Origin: UBA4742 sp963734965 | GTDB lineage: Bacteria > Actinomycetota > Acidimicrobiia > Acidimicrobiales > Acidimicrobilacustridaceae | Direction: 5' to 3' | Length of the DNA stretch: 64,000 nt | NCBI GenBank assembly: GCA_963734965.1 | Contig: CAVTJK010000004.1 | Coordinates: 1,364,001-1,428,000 of the forward strand | Part shown: positions 17,829 through 26,678 of the stretch, one piece after another | How positions within the stretch are numbered: position 1 is the first letter of the stretch | How the letters are laid out: every line of letters begins with the position of its first letter | Notes under the pieces: generated by a model | What the model was told of the DNA's origin: nothing | Database searches by the model: none | Seen by the model: the letters and a program-made list of their open reading frames with translations, nothing else | Made by a program: the position numbers and the translations under genes

Positions 17829-18242
17829 ATGAGCGAAGTCAACGATTTCAACAAGAACCTGATCGACGAGTTCCGGGCCAACGACGGCAAGGTCTCCGGC
17901 GGCTTCGAGGGGTGGCCCCTGCTGCTGCTCACGACGACTGGTGCCAAGACAGGGCTGAAGCGCACGAGCCCCGTCGTGCACTCCGTCGACAACGGTCGTG
18001 ACGTGATCATCGCGTCCAAGGGTGGCGCCCCGCACCATCCCCACTGGTACCTCAACCTGGTGGCCAACCCCGAGGTCACCGTCGAGATCCCCGGCGAGAC
18101 CTACCAGGCGCGCGCCGTCGTGCCCGAGGGCGCCGAGCGCGAGCGCCTCTACCGCCAGCAGGCCGAGCAGATGCCCAACTTCGCCGAGTACCAGGAGAAG
18201 ACCGACCGGGAGATCCCGGTCGTGGTGCTCGAGCGCATCTGA
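17829..18242 (+). CDS. F420H2-dependent nitroreductase/quinone reductase-fold protein (Ddn family)
   Basis: A 137-residue split beta-barrel protein of the deazaflavin-dependent nitroreductase family. Diagnostic parts are LLLLTTTGAKTGLKRTSPV, the GGAPHHPHWYLNLVANPEVTVEI block that contacts F420, and YRQQAEQMPNFAEYQEKT. Such enzymes reduce quinones, nitro compounds or other electrophiles with F420H2. No F420 synthesis genes are in the window. The end abuts the convergent AraC gene, with stops one base apart. Confidence 0.88.
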   Translation: MSEVNDFNKNLIDEFRANDGKVSGGFEGWPLLLLTTTGAKTGLKRTSPVVHSVDNGRDVIIASKGGAPHHPHWYLNLVANPEVTVEIPGETYQARAVVPEGAERERLYRQQAEQMPNFAEYQEKTDREIPVVVLERI

Positions 18243-18243
18243 C

Positions 18244-18999
18244 TCAGCGCGACGGATCGTCCAGCTGGCGTCGCCACGCGGCGGGGGTCGTTCCCATCTC
18301 GCCGCGGAACGCGTGCACGAACGCCGACACCGACGAGAAGCCGCAGTCGTGGGCGACCATCGAGATCGGCGTGCCCTCGGCCAACCAGCCGAGGGCGCAC
18401 TGCACTCGGGCTCGACGTCGCCAGCCCTGGAACGTGAGACCGGTCTCGGCCCGGTAGCGCCGCTGCAAGGTGCGCGTGCTGGCACCGACCTCGCGGGCCA
18501 GCTCCTCGAACGAGCGCGGATCGGCCGGATGGGCCAACACGCCGTCGGCGATGGCGCGGGCGGGCTCGTCGAGGGGCAGAGGGACCAGCGCCGACTCGGC
18601 CTGGATGTGGGCGACCTCGTCCAACAGCACCGCTTCGAGTCGCTGCCGCCGGGTTCCGGCCACGCCCGACGGCTCGGCCAGTCGGGCCATGAGCTCGCGG
18701 AGCAACGGGCGGATGGCCACCACCCCCGCCGCCGCCGCCCCCGACTCGACGTGCGGGCCGAGATAGGCGAACAGCACGAAGGCGTCGTCGATGGCCGCCA
18801 GCCCGTGGCTGTGCCCGGCCGGCAGCCACACCCCCGATCGAGCCGGCACCGCCCACTGGGCGTCGTCAGTGCTCACCGCCAGCGCGCCCCGGTCGACGAG
18901 CAGGAGCTGGTGGGTGTCGTGGCCATGGGGCGGGAAGCCCGTGGCCCGTGGCATCGCGAGGGCCATGAAGCGCAGGCGCGCTTGTCGGGTGCTCGACAT
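18244..18999 (-). CDS. AraC-family transcriptional regulator
   Basis: A 251-residue regulator with an N-terminal cupin-like sensor (about residues 20-110; HGHDTHQLLLVDRGAL and PAGHSHGL) and a C-terminal pair of helix-turn-helix motifs (FEELAREVGASTRTLQRRYRAETGLTF and ISMVAHDCGFSSVSAFVHAFRGEMGTTPAAWR). The ligand is unknown. It is divergent from the glyoxalase-fold gene and methyltransferase and may control them; the start codons are close together. Confidence 0.88.
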   Translation of the reverse strand: MSSTRQARLRFMALAMPRATGFPPHGHDTHQLLLVDRGALAVSTDDAQWAVPARSGVWLPAGHSHGLAAIDDAFVLFAYLGPHVESGAAAAGVVAIRPLLRELMARLAEPSGVAGTRRQRLEAVLLDEVAHIQAESALVPLPLDEPARAIADGVLAHPADPRSFEELAREVGASTRTLQRRYRAETGLTFQGWRRRARVQCALGWLAEGTPISMVAHDCGFSSVSAFVHAFRGEMGTTPAAWRRQLDDPSR

Positions 19000-19052
19000 G
19001 AGTTGTCATGATCGTGCAAGCGGGCGGCGCCGTGTCGTGGTTCACTCACCCC

Positions 19053-19457
19053 ATGACTCGATCGCCCGCCGATCCCGCCACCGATCTCGACTCGCCGACC
19101 TACCTCGATGCCCGCCCCACCATCGAGGTCGCCGACCTGGCTGCCGCCCTGACGTTCTGGACCGACGTCGTCGGCTTCGACGTCATGGTCACGATGGGCG
19201 AACCGCCCAACTTCGCCATCGTCTCGAGTGGGCCCGCCGTCGTCGGCCTGGTCGAGGTGGCCGATCCGGCCATCCCCGAAGGGGCTCCGGTGTACATCAC
19301 GCTGTCGGGCCTCGATGCCCTCGTGGCGCGACTCGAGCGGGCCGACATACCTCTGGCCGTACCCATCACCGTGCGCCCGTGGGGGCTCCGAGACCTGGTC
19401 GTGACCTGCCCCGGCGGGGGCCCGTTGATCGCCCTCGGCGAGGAGGTGGCGACGTGA
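19053..19457 (+). CDS. Glyoxalase/bleomycin-resistance fold (VOC) protein
   Basis: A 134-residue single VOC domain. Recognisable are RPTIEVADLAAALTFWTDVVGF at the start, VYITLSGLDALVARLERADI in the middle and the closing RPWGLRDLVVTCPGGGPLIAL. These folds bind a metal and act on or sequester small molecules; the substrate is not evident. The ATG at 19053 gives a normal family length. The stop overlaps the next gene's GTG (GTGA), so the two are translationally coupled. Confidence 0.82.
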   Translation: MTRSPADPATDLDSPTYLDARPTIEVADLAAALTFWTDVVGFDVMVTMGEPPNFAIVSSGPAVVGLVEVADPAIPEGAPVYITLSGLDALVARLERADIPLAVPITVRPWGLRDLVVTCPGGGPLIALGEEVAT

Positions 19458-20023
19458 ACCCGGTCCACCTCGAGCTGTGCTCGAGCGCCGAATGGGCCGA
19501 GGCGGTCGAGCAGTGGATCATCCCCCACGCCCTCGACGGCATCGAGCTCGGTGACGACGCCATCGAGGTCGGACCGGGACCAGGCCTCACGACCAACGTC
19601 TTGCGCACGCAGGTCGCCCACCTGACCGCGGTCGAGATCGACCCCGGCTTGGCCGTCGCGCTCGGGGCGCGCATGGCCGACACCAACGTCGACGTGATCG
19701 AAGCCGACGCGACGGCCATGCCCTTCGCCGACGACCGCTTCACCGGGGCCGTCTCGCTGACCATGCTCCATCACGTTCCGTCGGCCGAGCTCCAAGACCG
19801 GCTCTTCGCCGAGGTGTGCCGCGTGCTCCGGCCCGGCGCCTGGTTCGCCGGCTCGGACAGCCTCGACACCCCCGACTGGCGCCAGCTCCACGACGGCGAC
19901 GTCTGCGTCCCTCTCGACCCCGACACGCTGGCCGACCGCTTCATGGCCGCCGGGTTCGTCGACGTCAACGTCGACCTCAACGAGTACGCGGTGCGGTTCC
20001 GCGGCGCCGCTCCCCCGAGCTGA
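19454..20023 (+). CDS. Class I SAM-dependent methyltransferase
   Basis: A 189-residue methyltransferase with motif I AIEVGPGPGLTTNVL, the acidic residue VEIDPGL that holds the ribose, motif II region DATAMPFADDRF, and MLHHVPS followed by LRPGAWF. The target is unknown; small-molecule methylation is likely. The GTG at 19454 has GAGGAGG seven bases upstream and overlaps the glyoxalase-fold gene, so these form a two-gene unit. Confidence 0.85.
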   Translation: MNPVHLELCSSAEWAEAVEQWIIPHALDGIELGDDAIEVGPGPGLTTNVLRTQVAHLTAVEIDPGLAVALGARMADTNVDVIEADATAMPFADDRFTGAVSLTMLHHVPSAELQDRLFAEVCRVLRPGAWFAGSDSLDTPDWRQLHDGDVCVPLDPDTLADRFMAAGFVDVNVDLNEYAVRFRGAAPPS

Positions 20024-20038
20024 GCGAACGAGCGTCGG

Positions 20039-22063
20039 TCAGGCCGACCGGCGGCCGCGCAACAGCTCGCGCTTCTGCTCGATGAAGTCGACGAGCACGT
20101 AGTCGCCGAGGGTGTCGGGGGTCGTGAAGAAGGCCCGGCCTCGGTTGAGCTCGGTGAGCTTCTCGACGAACTGGCGCAGATGCTGGGTCGGATCCAGCAT
20201 GAACGTGTTGATGCGGATGCCGTCACGGGTACAGCGGGCGACCTCGCGCAACGTGGCGTCGACGGTCTCGCGCACCGGCGGATAGTTGAAGAAGACGTCG
20301 CCGCGCTCGGTGATGTGGGCCGTCGGCTCGCCGTCGGTGATCATGATGATCTGCTTGGTGCCGCTCTGGCGAGCGAGGAGCCGCCGGCTGATCTGGAACG
20401 CGTGCTGCATGTTCGTGCCGTACACGAAGTCCCATGACACCTCGGGCAGCTGTTCGGCCTTGAGCTCGCGCGCCACCTCGCTGAAGCCGACGATGCCGAG
20501 GTAGTCCCTCGGGTATTGGCTCGAGATCAGCGAGTGCAGGGCCATGGTCACCTTCTTGGCCGGCAAGAAGTTGTCGCGCATGGGCATCGACAGCGAGAGA
20601 TCGAGCATCAGCACCGTGCTCGACCGCACCAGCTGCTCGGTGCGCTCGACCTCGAAGTCCTCGGGCGTGAGCTGCACCGGCGTGCCCCCACCGCTGCGGC
20701 GCACGGCGTTGCGGACCGTGCGCTCGATGTGGAGGTTGAACGGATCGCCGAACTCGTAGGGCTTGGTGTCGTAGTCGCGCTCGTGGCCGACGCCGGTGCG
20801 CTCGAGCTCGTGGCGGCCGAGCTGATCGTTGGTCAGCTTGCGGAACAGGTCGCGCAGCGCGTTCTGACCGATGCGACGGATCCCGCGCGGGGTGAGCTCG
20901 AACCGGCCTTCCTTGTTCTCGATGAGACCGGCGTCCTCGAGCATCCGGGCCAGCTCGGACATGCGGTCGAGGCTCTGGGCCGACTCGTCGCCGAGCAGCT
21001 CACGCGCCCGGTCGATGTCGACCTCGGCCAGCGCTCCGGGCGAGGTCGCGCCCCGCAGCAGGTTCTCGAGCTGATCGATGTCGCCCAGCTCCTGCATCAT
21101 CTGGGCCGCCTCGGCGAAACCGAGGGGGTCCTGCCCGCTGAAGTCGTAGCTGCGGTTCCATCCCATCTGCGGGAAGAGGTTCTGCAGGTTCTGACCGAGC
21201 TGGTCCATCTGCCACCGCAGGTCCATGTCCTCGAGCAGCTGCTCGGAGAGGCCCTGGAGCTGCGCCCGCTGCTCGGGCGTCATCGAGTTGAGCATGGCCT
21301 GCATGGCCGCCATGCGCTCGGCCATGATCTCGAGCAGTTCGTCGAGGTTCTCGGGGTTCTCGGGGAAGAAGTCGCCGAAGCGCTGCATGAAGGATTCGAA
21401 GTCGGGTTCCTCGCCGCGCTGGCGCTGCTCGAGCATCTCGTTGAGGGCGGAGAGCATGTCCTTCATCCGAGCCATGTCTTCGGGGGACACGTCGCTCATG
21501 GCGCCGGCCATCTGATTGAAGTAGCTCTGCGCCAGCTGTTGGCGGAGCTGGTCGAGCAGCTCCTCGAAGCGCTCGCGCGCCTCGCTCGACGTGAACTCGT
21601 AGTTCTGCAGGTCCTTGACCTGACCGGCCAGGTCGGGCGACAGCATGTCGAGCTGGAGCTGGCGTTCGTTGACGACCTGTTCGGTGATCTCCTGGCGGCG
21701 CGCGTCCCCGGCCTCGCCCGCTTCACGCGCCTCTCGAGCCATCTCGTCGAGCGATTCGCGCTCGGTCTCGACGACGTCGCGGAGCTCCTGGGCGATGTCG
21801 TCGTAGACGCCACCGAGGTCGTAGCGCTCGAGCTCGTCACGGCGCTTGCGACGCAGCTTCTCGAGCATCTCGCGGATGCCCTGGATGCGCTCGCCGTTCT
21901 GGTCCCGGAACCCCGACTGCATCATGCGCCGGAGGGCGGCGTTGAGATCGCCGTGGTAGAGCAGGTCGTCGGTGATCTCACCGAAGATGTCGTCGGCGTC
22001 GAACTCGAAGCCGACCTGCGAGCCATCCCAGCGGGAGTACTTGACGCGACCTGACCTGATCAT
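20039..22063 (-). CDS. VWA-domain protein (CoxE-like) with long charged helical region
   Basis: A 674-residue protein. Residues about 60-280 are highly charged, Glu/Arg/Gln-rich and helical, likely coiled coil. The C-terminal VWA domain (about 455-650) carries the full MIDAS motif DxSxS in LMLDLSLSMPMRD, plus TDGEPTAHI. Such proteins partner MoxR-type AAA ATPases to insert metals or remodel complexes; a matching ATPase lies just beyond rpiA. It is cytoplasmic, with no signal or TM. The start MIRSGRVKYSRWDGSQ gives a plausible N-terminus. Confidence 0.85.
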   Translation of the reverse strand: MIRSGRVKYSRWDGSQVGFEFDADDIFGEITDDLLYHGDLNAALRRMMQSGFRDQNGERIQGIREMLEKLRRKRRDELERYDLGGVYDDIAQELRDVVETERESLDEMAREAREAGEAGDARRQEITEQVVNERQLQLDMLSPDLAGQVKDLQNYEFTSSEARERFEELLDQLRQQLAQSYFNQMAGAMSDVSPEDMARMKDMLSALNEMLEQRQRGEEPDFESFMQRFGDFFPENPENLDELLEIMAERMAAMQAMLNSMTPEQRAQLQGLSEQLLEDMDLRWQMDQLGQNLQNLFPQMGWNRSYDFSGQDPLGFAEAAQMMQELGDIDQLENLLRGATSPGALAEVDIDRARELLGDESAQSLDRMSELARMLEDAGLIENKEGRFELTPRGIRRIGQNALRDLFRKLTNDQLGRHELERTGVGHERDYDTKPYEFGDPFNLHIERTVRNAVRRSGGGTPVQLTPEDFEVERTEQLVRSSTVLMLDLSLSMPMRDNFLPAKKVTMALHSLISSQYPRDYLGIVGFSEVARELKAEQLPEVSWDFVYGTNMQHAFQISRRLLARQSGTKQIIMITDGEPTAHITERGDVFFNYPPVRETVDATLREVARCTRDGIRINTFMLDPTQHLRQFVEKLTELNRGRAFFTTPDTLGDYVLVDFIEQKRELLRGRRSA

Positions 22064-22164
22064 CCCCCGAGGCTACCGGGTCACGCCGCCGGACCCCCGG
22101 CCCGGCGGCGGCTGACCGGCCTGATCGCACTCCCACCGCCAGGTGCTGTGGAAGGATCGGCGCC

Positions 22165-22827
22165 GTGGCGTCGTCGGAGGCAGAGAAGGAAGCGGCCGGA
22201 CGTCGGGCCGCGACCTACGTCGAGTCCGGCATGCGAGTGGGCCTCGGCACCGGCTCGACGGTCCACTACACGATCGTCGCCCTCGGCGAGCTCGGCCTCG
22301 ACGTCACCTGCACCGCCACGTCGAAGCAGACCGACGACCTGGCCACGTCGCTCGGTCTGCGGGTCGTGGCGCCGGACGAGATCGGCGTCCTCGACATCGC
22401 CATCGACGGAGCGGACGAGGTCGACCCCGACTTCAACCTGACCAAGGGCGGTGGCGGCGCCCACACGCGCGAGAAGATCGTGGCCGAGATGAGCGCCCGC
22501 TTCGTCGTGGTGGTCGACGAGTCGAAGCTCGTCAGCCACCTCGGCGCGTTCGGGACACCTATCGAGGTCCTCGACTTCGCCCCCGACATCGTCGTCAGCC
22601 GGGTGCGTGAACTGGGCGCGTCAGAGGTCACGACCCGGGCCCAGCGCACCGACAACGCCAACCTGCTGATGGATGCCCGCTTCGGTCTGATCGAGGACCC
22701 GATGGCGCTGGCGGTGTCGCTGAAGGCCATCCCCGGACTGGTCGAGCACGGCCTGTTCGCCGGTTCGCTGGTCGAGCGGGTGGTCGTCGCCGGCGCCGAC
22801 GGCGTCCGCGAGCTCACGCCACCCTGA
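22165..22827 (+). CDS. rpiA: Ribose-5-phosphate isomerase A
   Basis: A 220-residue RpiA of normal length, interconverting ribose 5-phosphate and ribulose 5-phosphate in the pentose phosphate pathway. Signature parts are GLGTGSTVHYTI (phosphate loop), IDGADEVDPDFNLTKGGGGA with the catalytic acidic residues, and VVDESKLV. The GTG at 22165 follows AAGGA. It sits alone on the plus strand between the VWA and MoxR genes, and a long palindrome begins immediately before its stop codon. Confidence 0.95.
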   Translation: MASSEAEKEAAGRRAATYVESGMRVGLGTGSTVHYTIVALGELGLDVTCTATSKQTDDLATSLGLRVVAPDEIGVLDIAIDGADEVDPDFNLTKGGGGAHTREKIVAEMSARFVVVVDESKLVSHLGAFGTPIEVLDFAPDIVVSRVRELGASEVTTRAQRTDNANLLMDARFGLIEDPMALAVSLKAIPGLVEHGLFAGSLVERVVVAGADGVRELTPP

Positions 22828-22870
22828 ACCTGTGCCGTAACGCGCGCCCATGGAGGCACGTGACGGCACA
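22826..22870. repeat. Dispersed palindromic element, copy 1
   Basis: The arms TGTGCCGT (22831-22838) and ACGGCACA (22863-22870) are perfect complements around an imperfect inner stem. The 13 bases GAACCTGTGCCGT recur at 62356-62368, where a second longer palindrome has the same outer arms. This copy starts at the rpiA stop and lies between convergent genes, so it may end transcription from both sides. Confidence 0.75.
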
Positions 22871-22888
22871 AGAACGCAGAGGCCGGGG

Positions 22889-24320
22889 TCAGCGGCCGCG
22901 GTACTGGGCGCGGGCGCCGACGGCTTCCTTGTTGAGTCGCTTGGACAGGTGCAGGCCCTCGAGCACGAACTCGGTGGCGCTGGCGATCACCGCCGGGCTG
23001 TAGGCCTGGCTCACCGTGGCGGCGTCACCGCCGAGCAGTTGGGCCAACGGGGCCCGCAGCGCCGGGATGGACTCGAGCAGGCGCACGTAGTCCGCCGAGC
23101 TGACGTCGTCACCGGCGCTCACGATCGTCTGGTCGTCGAAGGCCTCGAGCACGTCACGGAAGTCCTCGAGCGAGAAGTGGTCCTTGAAGACGGTGAGCAC
23201 CGCCGCCCGGAGCAGATGATCGACGATCTGCTCGTCGCGACCCTCTTCGAGCGACTCGATCTCGACCTTGCCGGCCGTCGACGAGGCCAGGGCCTCGAGA
23301 TCGCTCACCCGCGGCACGACCTCGGTCTCGCCGTGGATGAGCGAGCGGCGAGTGGCGTTGGCGGCCAGGGTCTCGAGGTTGGACACGGTCAGGCGCACCG
23401 AGACACCGGAGCGCTGGTTGATGTGGGGGCTCTGGCGCGCCAGGTGGCTCAGCGTGGCCACGATCTCGGTCATGTAGGACGGGATCTCGACCTTCAGGCC
23501 CTCGGCCACCAGCGGGGTGGCCTCCTGCTCGGCGATGTCGACCTCGATGTCGACCTCGAGCGGATAGTGGGTGCGGATCTGGGCCCCGAAGCGGTCCTTG
23601 AGCGGCGTGATGATCCGACCCCGGTTGGTGTAGTCCTCGGGGTTGGCCGACGCGAACAGCATCACGTCGAGGGGCAGGCGGATCTTGTAGCCGCGGACCT
23701 GGACGTCACGCTCCTCGAGCACGTTGAGCAGACCCACCTGGATGCGCTCGGCCAGGTCGGGCAGCTCGTTGATGGCGAAGATGCCGCGATTGGTGCGCGG
23801 AACGAGGCCGTAGTGCAGCGTCAGCTCGTCCGACAGGTACCGACCCTCGGCCACCTTGATCGGATCGACCTCGCCGATCAGATCGGCGATCGACGTGTCG
23901 GGAGTGGCCAGCTTCTCGCCGAAGCGGTCGTCTCGGTGCACCCACGTGACCGGCGCGTCGTCGCCTTCGGACTCGAGCAGGTCGCGAGCGTGCTTCGAGA
24001 CGGGGTGGAACGGGTCGTCGTTGATCTCGGATCCCGCGACGATCGGCATCCACTCGTCGAGCAGTTCGGTCAACGACCGGATCATTCGCGGTCTTGGCCT
24101 GACCCCGCTCGCCGAGGAAGATCACGTCGTGGCCGGCCAGCAGCGCGTTCTCGAGCTGCGGGAGGACGGTCTCCTCGTAGCCGAGCACACGCGGGAAGAG
24201 CGACGCGCCGGCACGGATGCGCTGCACGGCATTGGCCCGGACCTCTTCTTTGACCGGGCGTGACACCCAGCCCGACTCGCGGAGTTGGCCGACAGTGGAC
24301 GCGGCTGGCTGCTCAGACAT
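22889..24320 (-). CDS. MoxR/magnesium-chelatase-type AAA+ ATPase (one frameshift)
   Basis: About 476 residues once repaired. The N-terminal frame begins at 24320 (MSEQPAASTVGQLRES) and reaches a Walker A-like loop GERGQAKT. At about 24086 it must shift to the frame continuing MIRSLTELLDEW, which holds FAINELPDLAERIQVGLLNVLEE (Walker B/sensor region) and FASANPEDYTNRGRIITPLKDRFGA. These features match ChlI/BchI-like ATPases that work with VWA proteins; the likely partner is the VWA gene on the far side of rpiA. Removing one base near the Walker loop restores the frame. Confidence 0.85.
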
Positions 24321-24379
24321 GGCTGTGAGACTACCGTCGCAGTTCGCCGCTCATCCCCTCGGGGCGAGGATCTACCGGC

Positions 24380-26659
24380 TCAGCCCGCCCCGGACGCCGG
24401 CTGCAGGCGAGCCACGATCTGGTCGGGCGGGGCGGGCCGGCCGAAGAGGAAGCCTTGCACCCGCTGGCATCCCAACCTGAGCAGCTCGCGGAGCTGCGTG
24501 TCGTTCTCGACCCCTTCGGCGGTGACCCGCAGCCCCAACGACGAGGCCAGCACCATCACCGCCTGCACGATGGCGGCATCGTCGGGGTCGGTCCCGAGCC
24601 CGTCGACGAAGGCGCGGTCGATCTTCAGGACGTCGACGGGCAGCTGCTTGAGGTAGCTGAGCGACGAGTAACCGGTCCCGAAGTCGTCGATGGCCAGCTC
24701 GACGCCCAGACCTCGGAGCTTCTGCAGGACGTGCAGCGAGGCCTCGGCATCGGCCATGACGACGGTCTCGGTGATCTCGAGGCACAAGCTCGGCGGCTCG
24801 ATGGCGGTGTCCTTGAGGATGGCCACCACGTTCGGCAGCAGATCCGGTTGACCGAGCTGGAGCGCCGACAGGTTCACCCGCAGCATCAGCGGACGGTCGG
24901 GCATCAGGGAGAGCCACCGCACCTGCTGGGCGCAGGCCTCACGCAGCACCCACAACCCGATGTCGACGATGACCCCCGTCTCCTCGGCCAGAGCGATGAA
25001 CTCGGCGGCGGCCAGCAGGCCGCGCCGGGGGTGCTCCCAGCGCACGAGCGCTTCGACCGCGACCATCTCGCCCGAGGGAACATCGACCTCGGGCTGGTAG
25101 TGGACGACCAGCTCGTGGTTGTCGAGGGCCTGGCGCAACTCGATCTCGTTCTGGAGCCGACGGCGCACCTTGGCGCGGAGCGTCTCGTCGAACACCTCGA
25201 CCCGATCACGACCCAGCTCTTTGGCCGCGTACATGGCCGAGTCGGCGTGGCGCAGCAGATCGTCGGCGTTGTCGGTGGGGTTGGTCGTGAGGGCGACGCC
25301 GACGCTGGCGGTCGTCGAGACCTGGTGGCCCTCGACCGTGACCGGCCGTCGCAGCAGATCGCACAACCGCCGGGCCAACGCCGCCGCCTCGGCGGGAGCG
25401 GTGACGCCCTCGACCAGCACGACCAGCTCGTCACCGCCCATGCGGGCCAGCATCGTCCGGGGCGGGCGAGCCGCATCGATCAGCCCGGACAGGGCCACCA
25501 ACAACTCGTCACCCAGGCGGTGTCCGAGCGAGTCGTTCACGATCTTGAACCGGTCGAGGTCGAACAACAGGACGGCCACGCCCGAACGCCCGGCCTCGTC
25601 GGTCGTCGACGAGCCGGGCAGGGCGGCGACAGCGCGGTCGAGTGCCTCGATGAACGCCCATCGGTTGGGGAGCCCGGTCAACGAGTCGTGGCGCCCCTGG
25701 AAGGCCAGACGGGCCTCGGCCGCCTGCTTGGCGAACGCCTGACCCAGGATGCCGGCGGCGCTGCGCAAGGTGAGGGCGTGGCTGGCGTTGAAGGTCCAGT
25801 CGCGACCGACGGCCTCGAATCCGATGAACCCGATCACGCGTCCCTGGTCGGCCAGCGGCACCGCCAGCGCCGAGGAGACCCCGCGGGACTGGAACCACGC
25901 CTTCTCGACGTGCCACTCGTCGGTGAGCTCGGCCACCGACGGGATGTTGACCTCGCGGTGCTGGCCGAGCATCTCGAGCAGCGGGATCCGCCCGACGGGC
26001 ACGAGCTGATCGGGATCGCGCAGAGCGGGGATGCCGTGAGCCACCCACTCGTGGGTGTTGATCATGTTGCGGCCCGACTCGTCGAACAGCACGATCTCGA
26101 TCCGGTCGAGCGAGGACAGCCCACCGAGCTCGGCCAGCGCCGCCTCCACGCCGTCGTCGAGCTGCACGTGCGGGAGCTGCACGAACGACGAGGCGATCCG
26201 CACGAGACGACCCTGCTCGACGAGTCGCTGACGCAGCTCCTGTTCGACCTCGTCAGCGGGGTCGGCGAGCCGCAGCGTCGCGATCACCGCGCCGAGGGGA
26301 CCGAGCTCGACGCCGCTCACCGCGCCGACGCTCATGCGGATCCAGTCGCCGCTGGCCGTGCGCACACGGGTCGGATCGATCTCGCCGCTGCCCTGTCGGT
26401 CCTGCCACCGCACCAGCAGGCGGACCAGCTCGTCCAGGTCGTCCGGGTGGACGAAATCGGACATCGGCCGACCGATGATCGTGCTCGGGTCGTGGCCCAG
26501 GAGGCGGGCGATCGCTCCGGTGGCGAAGGTGATGTGGCCGTCGCTGCCGACGCCGACGATGATCTCGTCGACATAGGAGAGGAGTCGATCGAGCTGGGCC
26601 AGGGTCAATCGGAGACCGTCACGGCCTCCGTCCTGCGCGCCGACGTCAGACGCGCTCAA
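24380..26659 (-). CDS. PAS-GAF-GGDEF-EAL c-di-GMP signalling protein (GGDEF degenerate)
   Basis: A 759-residue soluble protein: PAS (about 25-125), GAF (about 150-315), GGDEF (about 320-480) and EAL (about 500-755). The diguanylate cyclase signature reads GGDEL and the inhibitory I-site is RPPR, so cyclase activity is doubtful and product inhibition is lost. The EAL part is complete: EALVRW, CLEITETVVM, DDFGTGYSSLSYLK, KIDRAFV and AEGVEN, which predicts phosphodiesterase activity. It is a paralogue of the gene 19 bases upstream, sharing the GAF motif NTHEW, so the pair probably arose by duplication and is co-transcribed. Confidence 0.92.
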   Translation of the reverse strand: MSASDVGAQDGGRDGLRLTLAQLDRLLSYVDEIIVGVGSDGHITFATGAIARLLGHDPSTIIGRPMSDFVHPDDLDELVRLLVRWQDRQGSGEIDPTRVRTASGDWIRMSVGAVSGVELGPLGAVIATLRLADPADEVEQELRQRLVEQGRLVRIASSFVQLPHVQLDDGVEAALAELGGLSSLDRIEIVLFDESGRNMINTHEWVAHGIPALRDPDQLVPVGRIPLLEMLGQHREVNIPSVAELTDEWHVEKAWFQSRGVSSALAVPLADQGRVIGFIGFEAVGRDWTFNASHALTLRSAAGILGQAFAKQAAEARLAFQGRHDSLTGLPNRWAFIEALDRAVAALPGSSTTDEAGRSGVAVLLFDLDRFKIVNDSLGHRLGDELLVALSGLIDAARPPRTMLARMGGDELVVLVEGVTAPAEAAALARRLCDLLRRPVTVEGHQVSTTASVGVALTTNPTDNADDLLRHADSAMYAAKELGRDRVEVFDETLRAKVRRRLQNEIELRQALDNHELVVHYQPEVDVPSGEMVAVEALVRWEHPRRGLLAAAEFIALAEETGVIVDIGLWVLREACAQQVRWLSLMPDRPLMLRVNLSALQLGQPDLLPNVVAILKDTAIEPPSLCLEITETVVMADAEASLHVLQKLRGLGVELAIDDFGTGYSSLSYLKQLPVDVLKIDRAFVDGLGTDPDDAAIVQAVMVLASSLGLRVTAEGVENDTQLRELLRLGCQRVQGFLFGRPAPPDQIVARLQPASGAG

Positions 26660-26678
26660 CCCGACCCTCGACCCGACT

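Noticed and set aside
18997..19010. CATGA-N4-TCATG palindrome at the AraC start codon
   Set aside because: Only 5-bp arms, and half of it is the start codon and its neighbour; not distinguishable from chance.
22085..22109. 8-bp GC-only hairpin between the VWA gene and rpiA
   Set aside because: Short G/C-only stems arise often by chance at this base composition and there is no position or conservation support.
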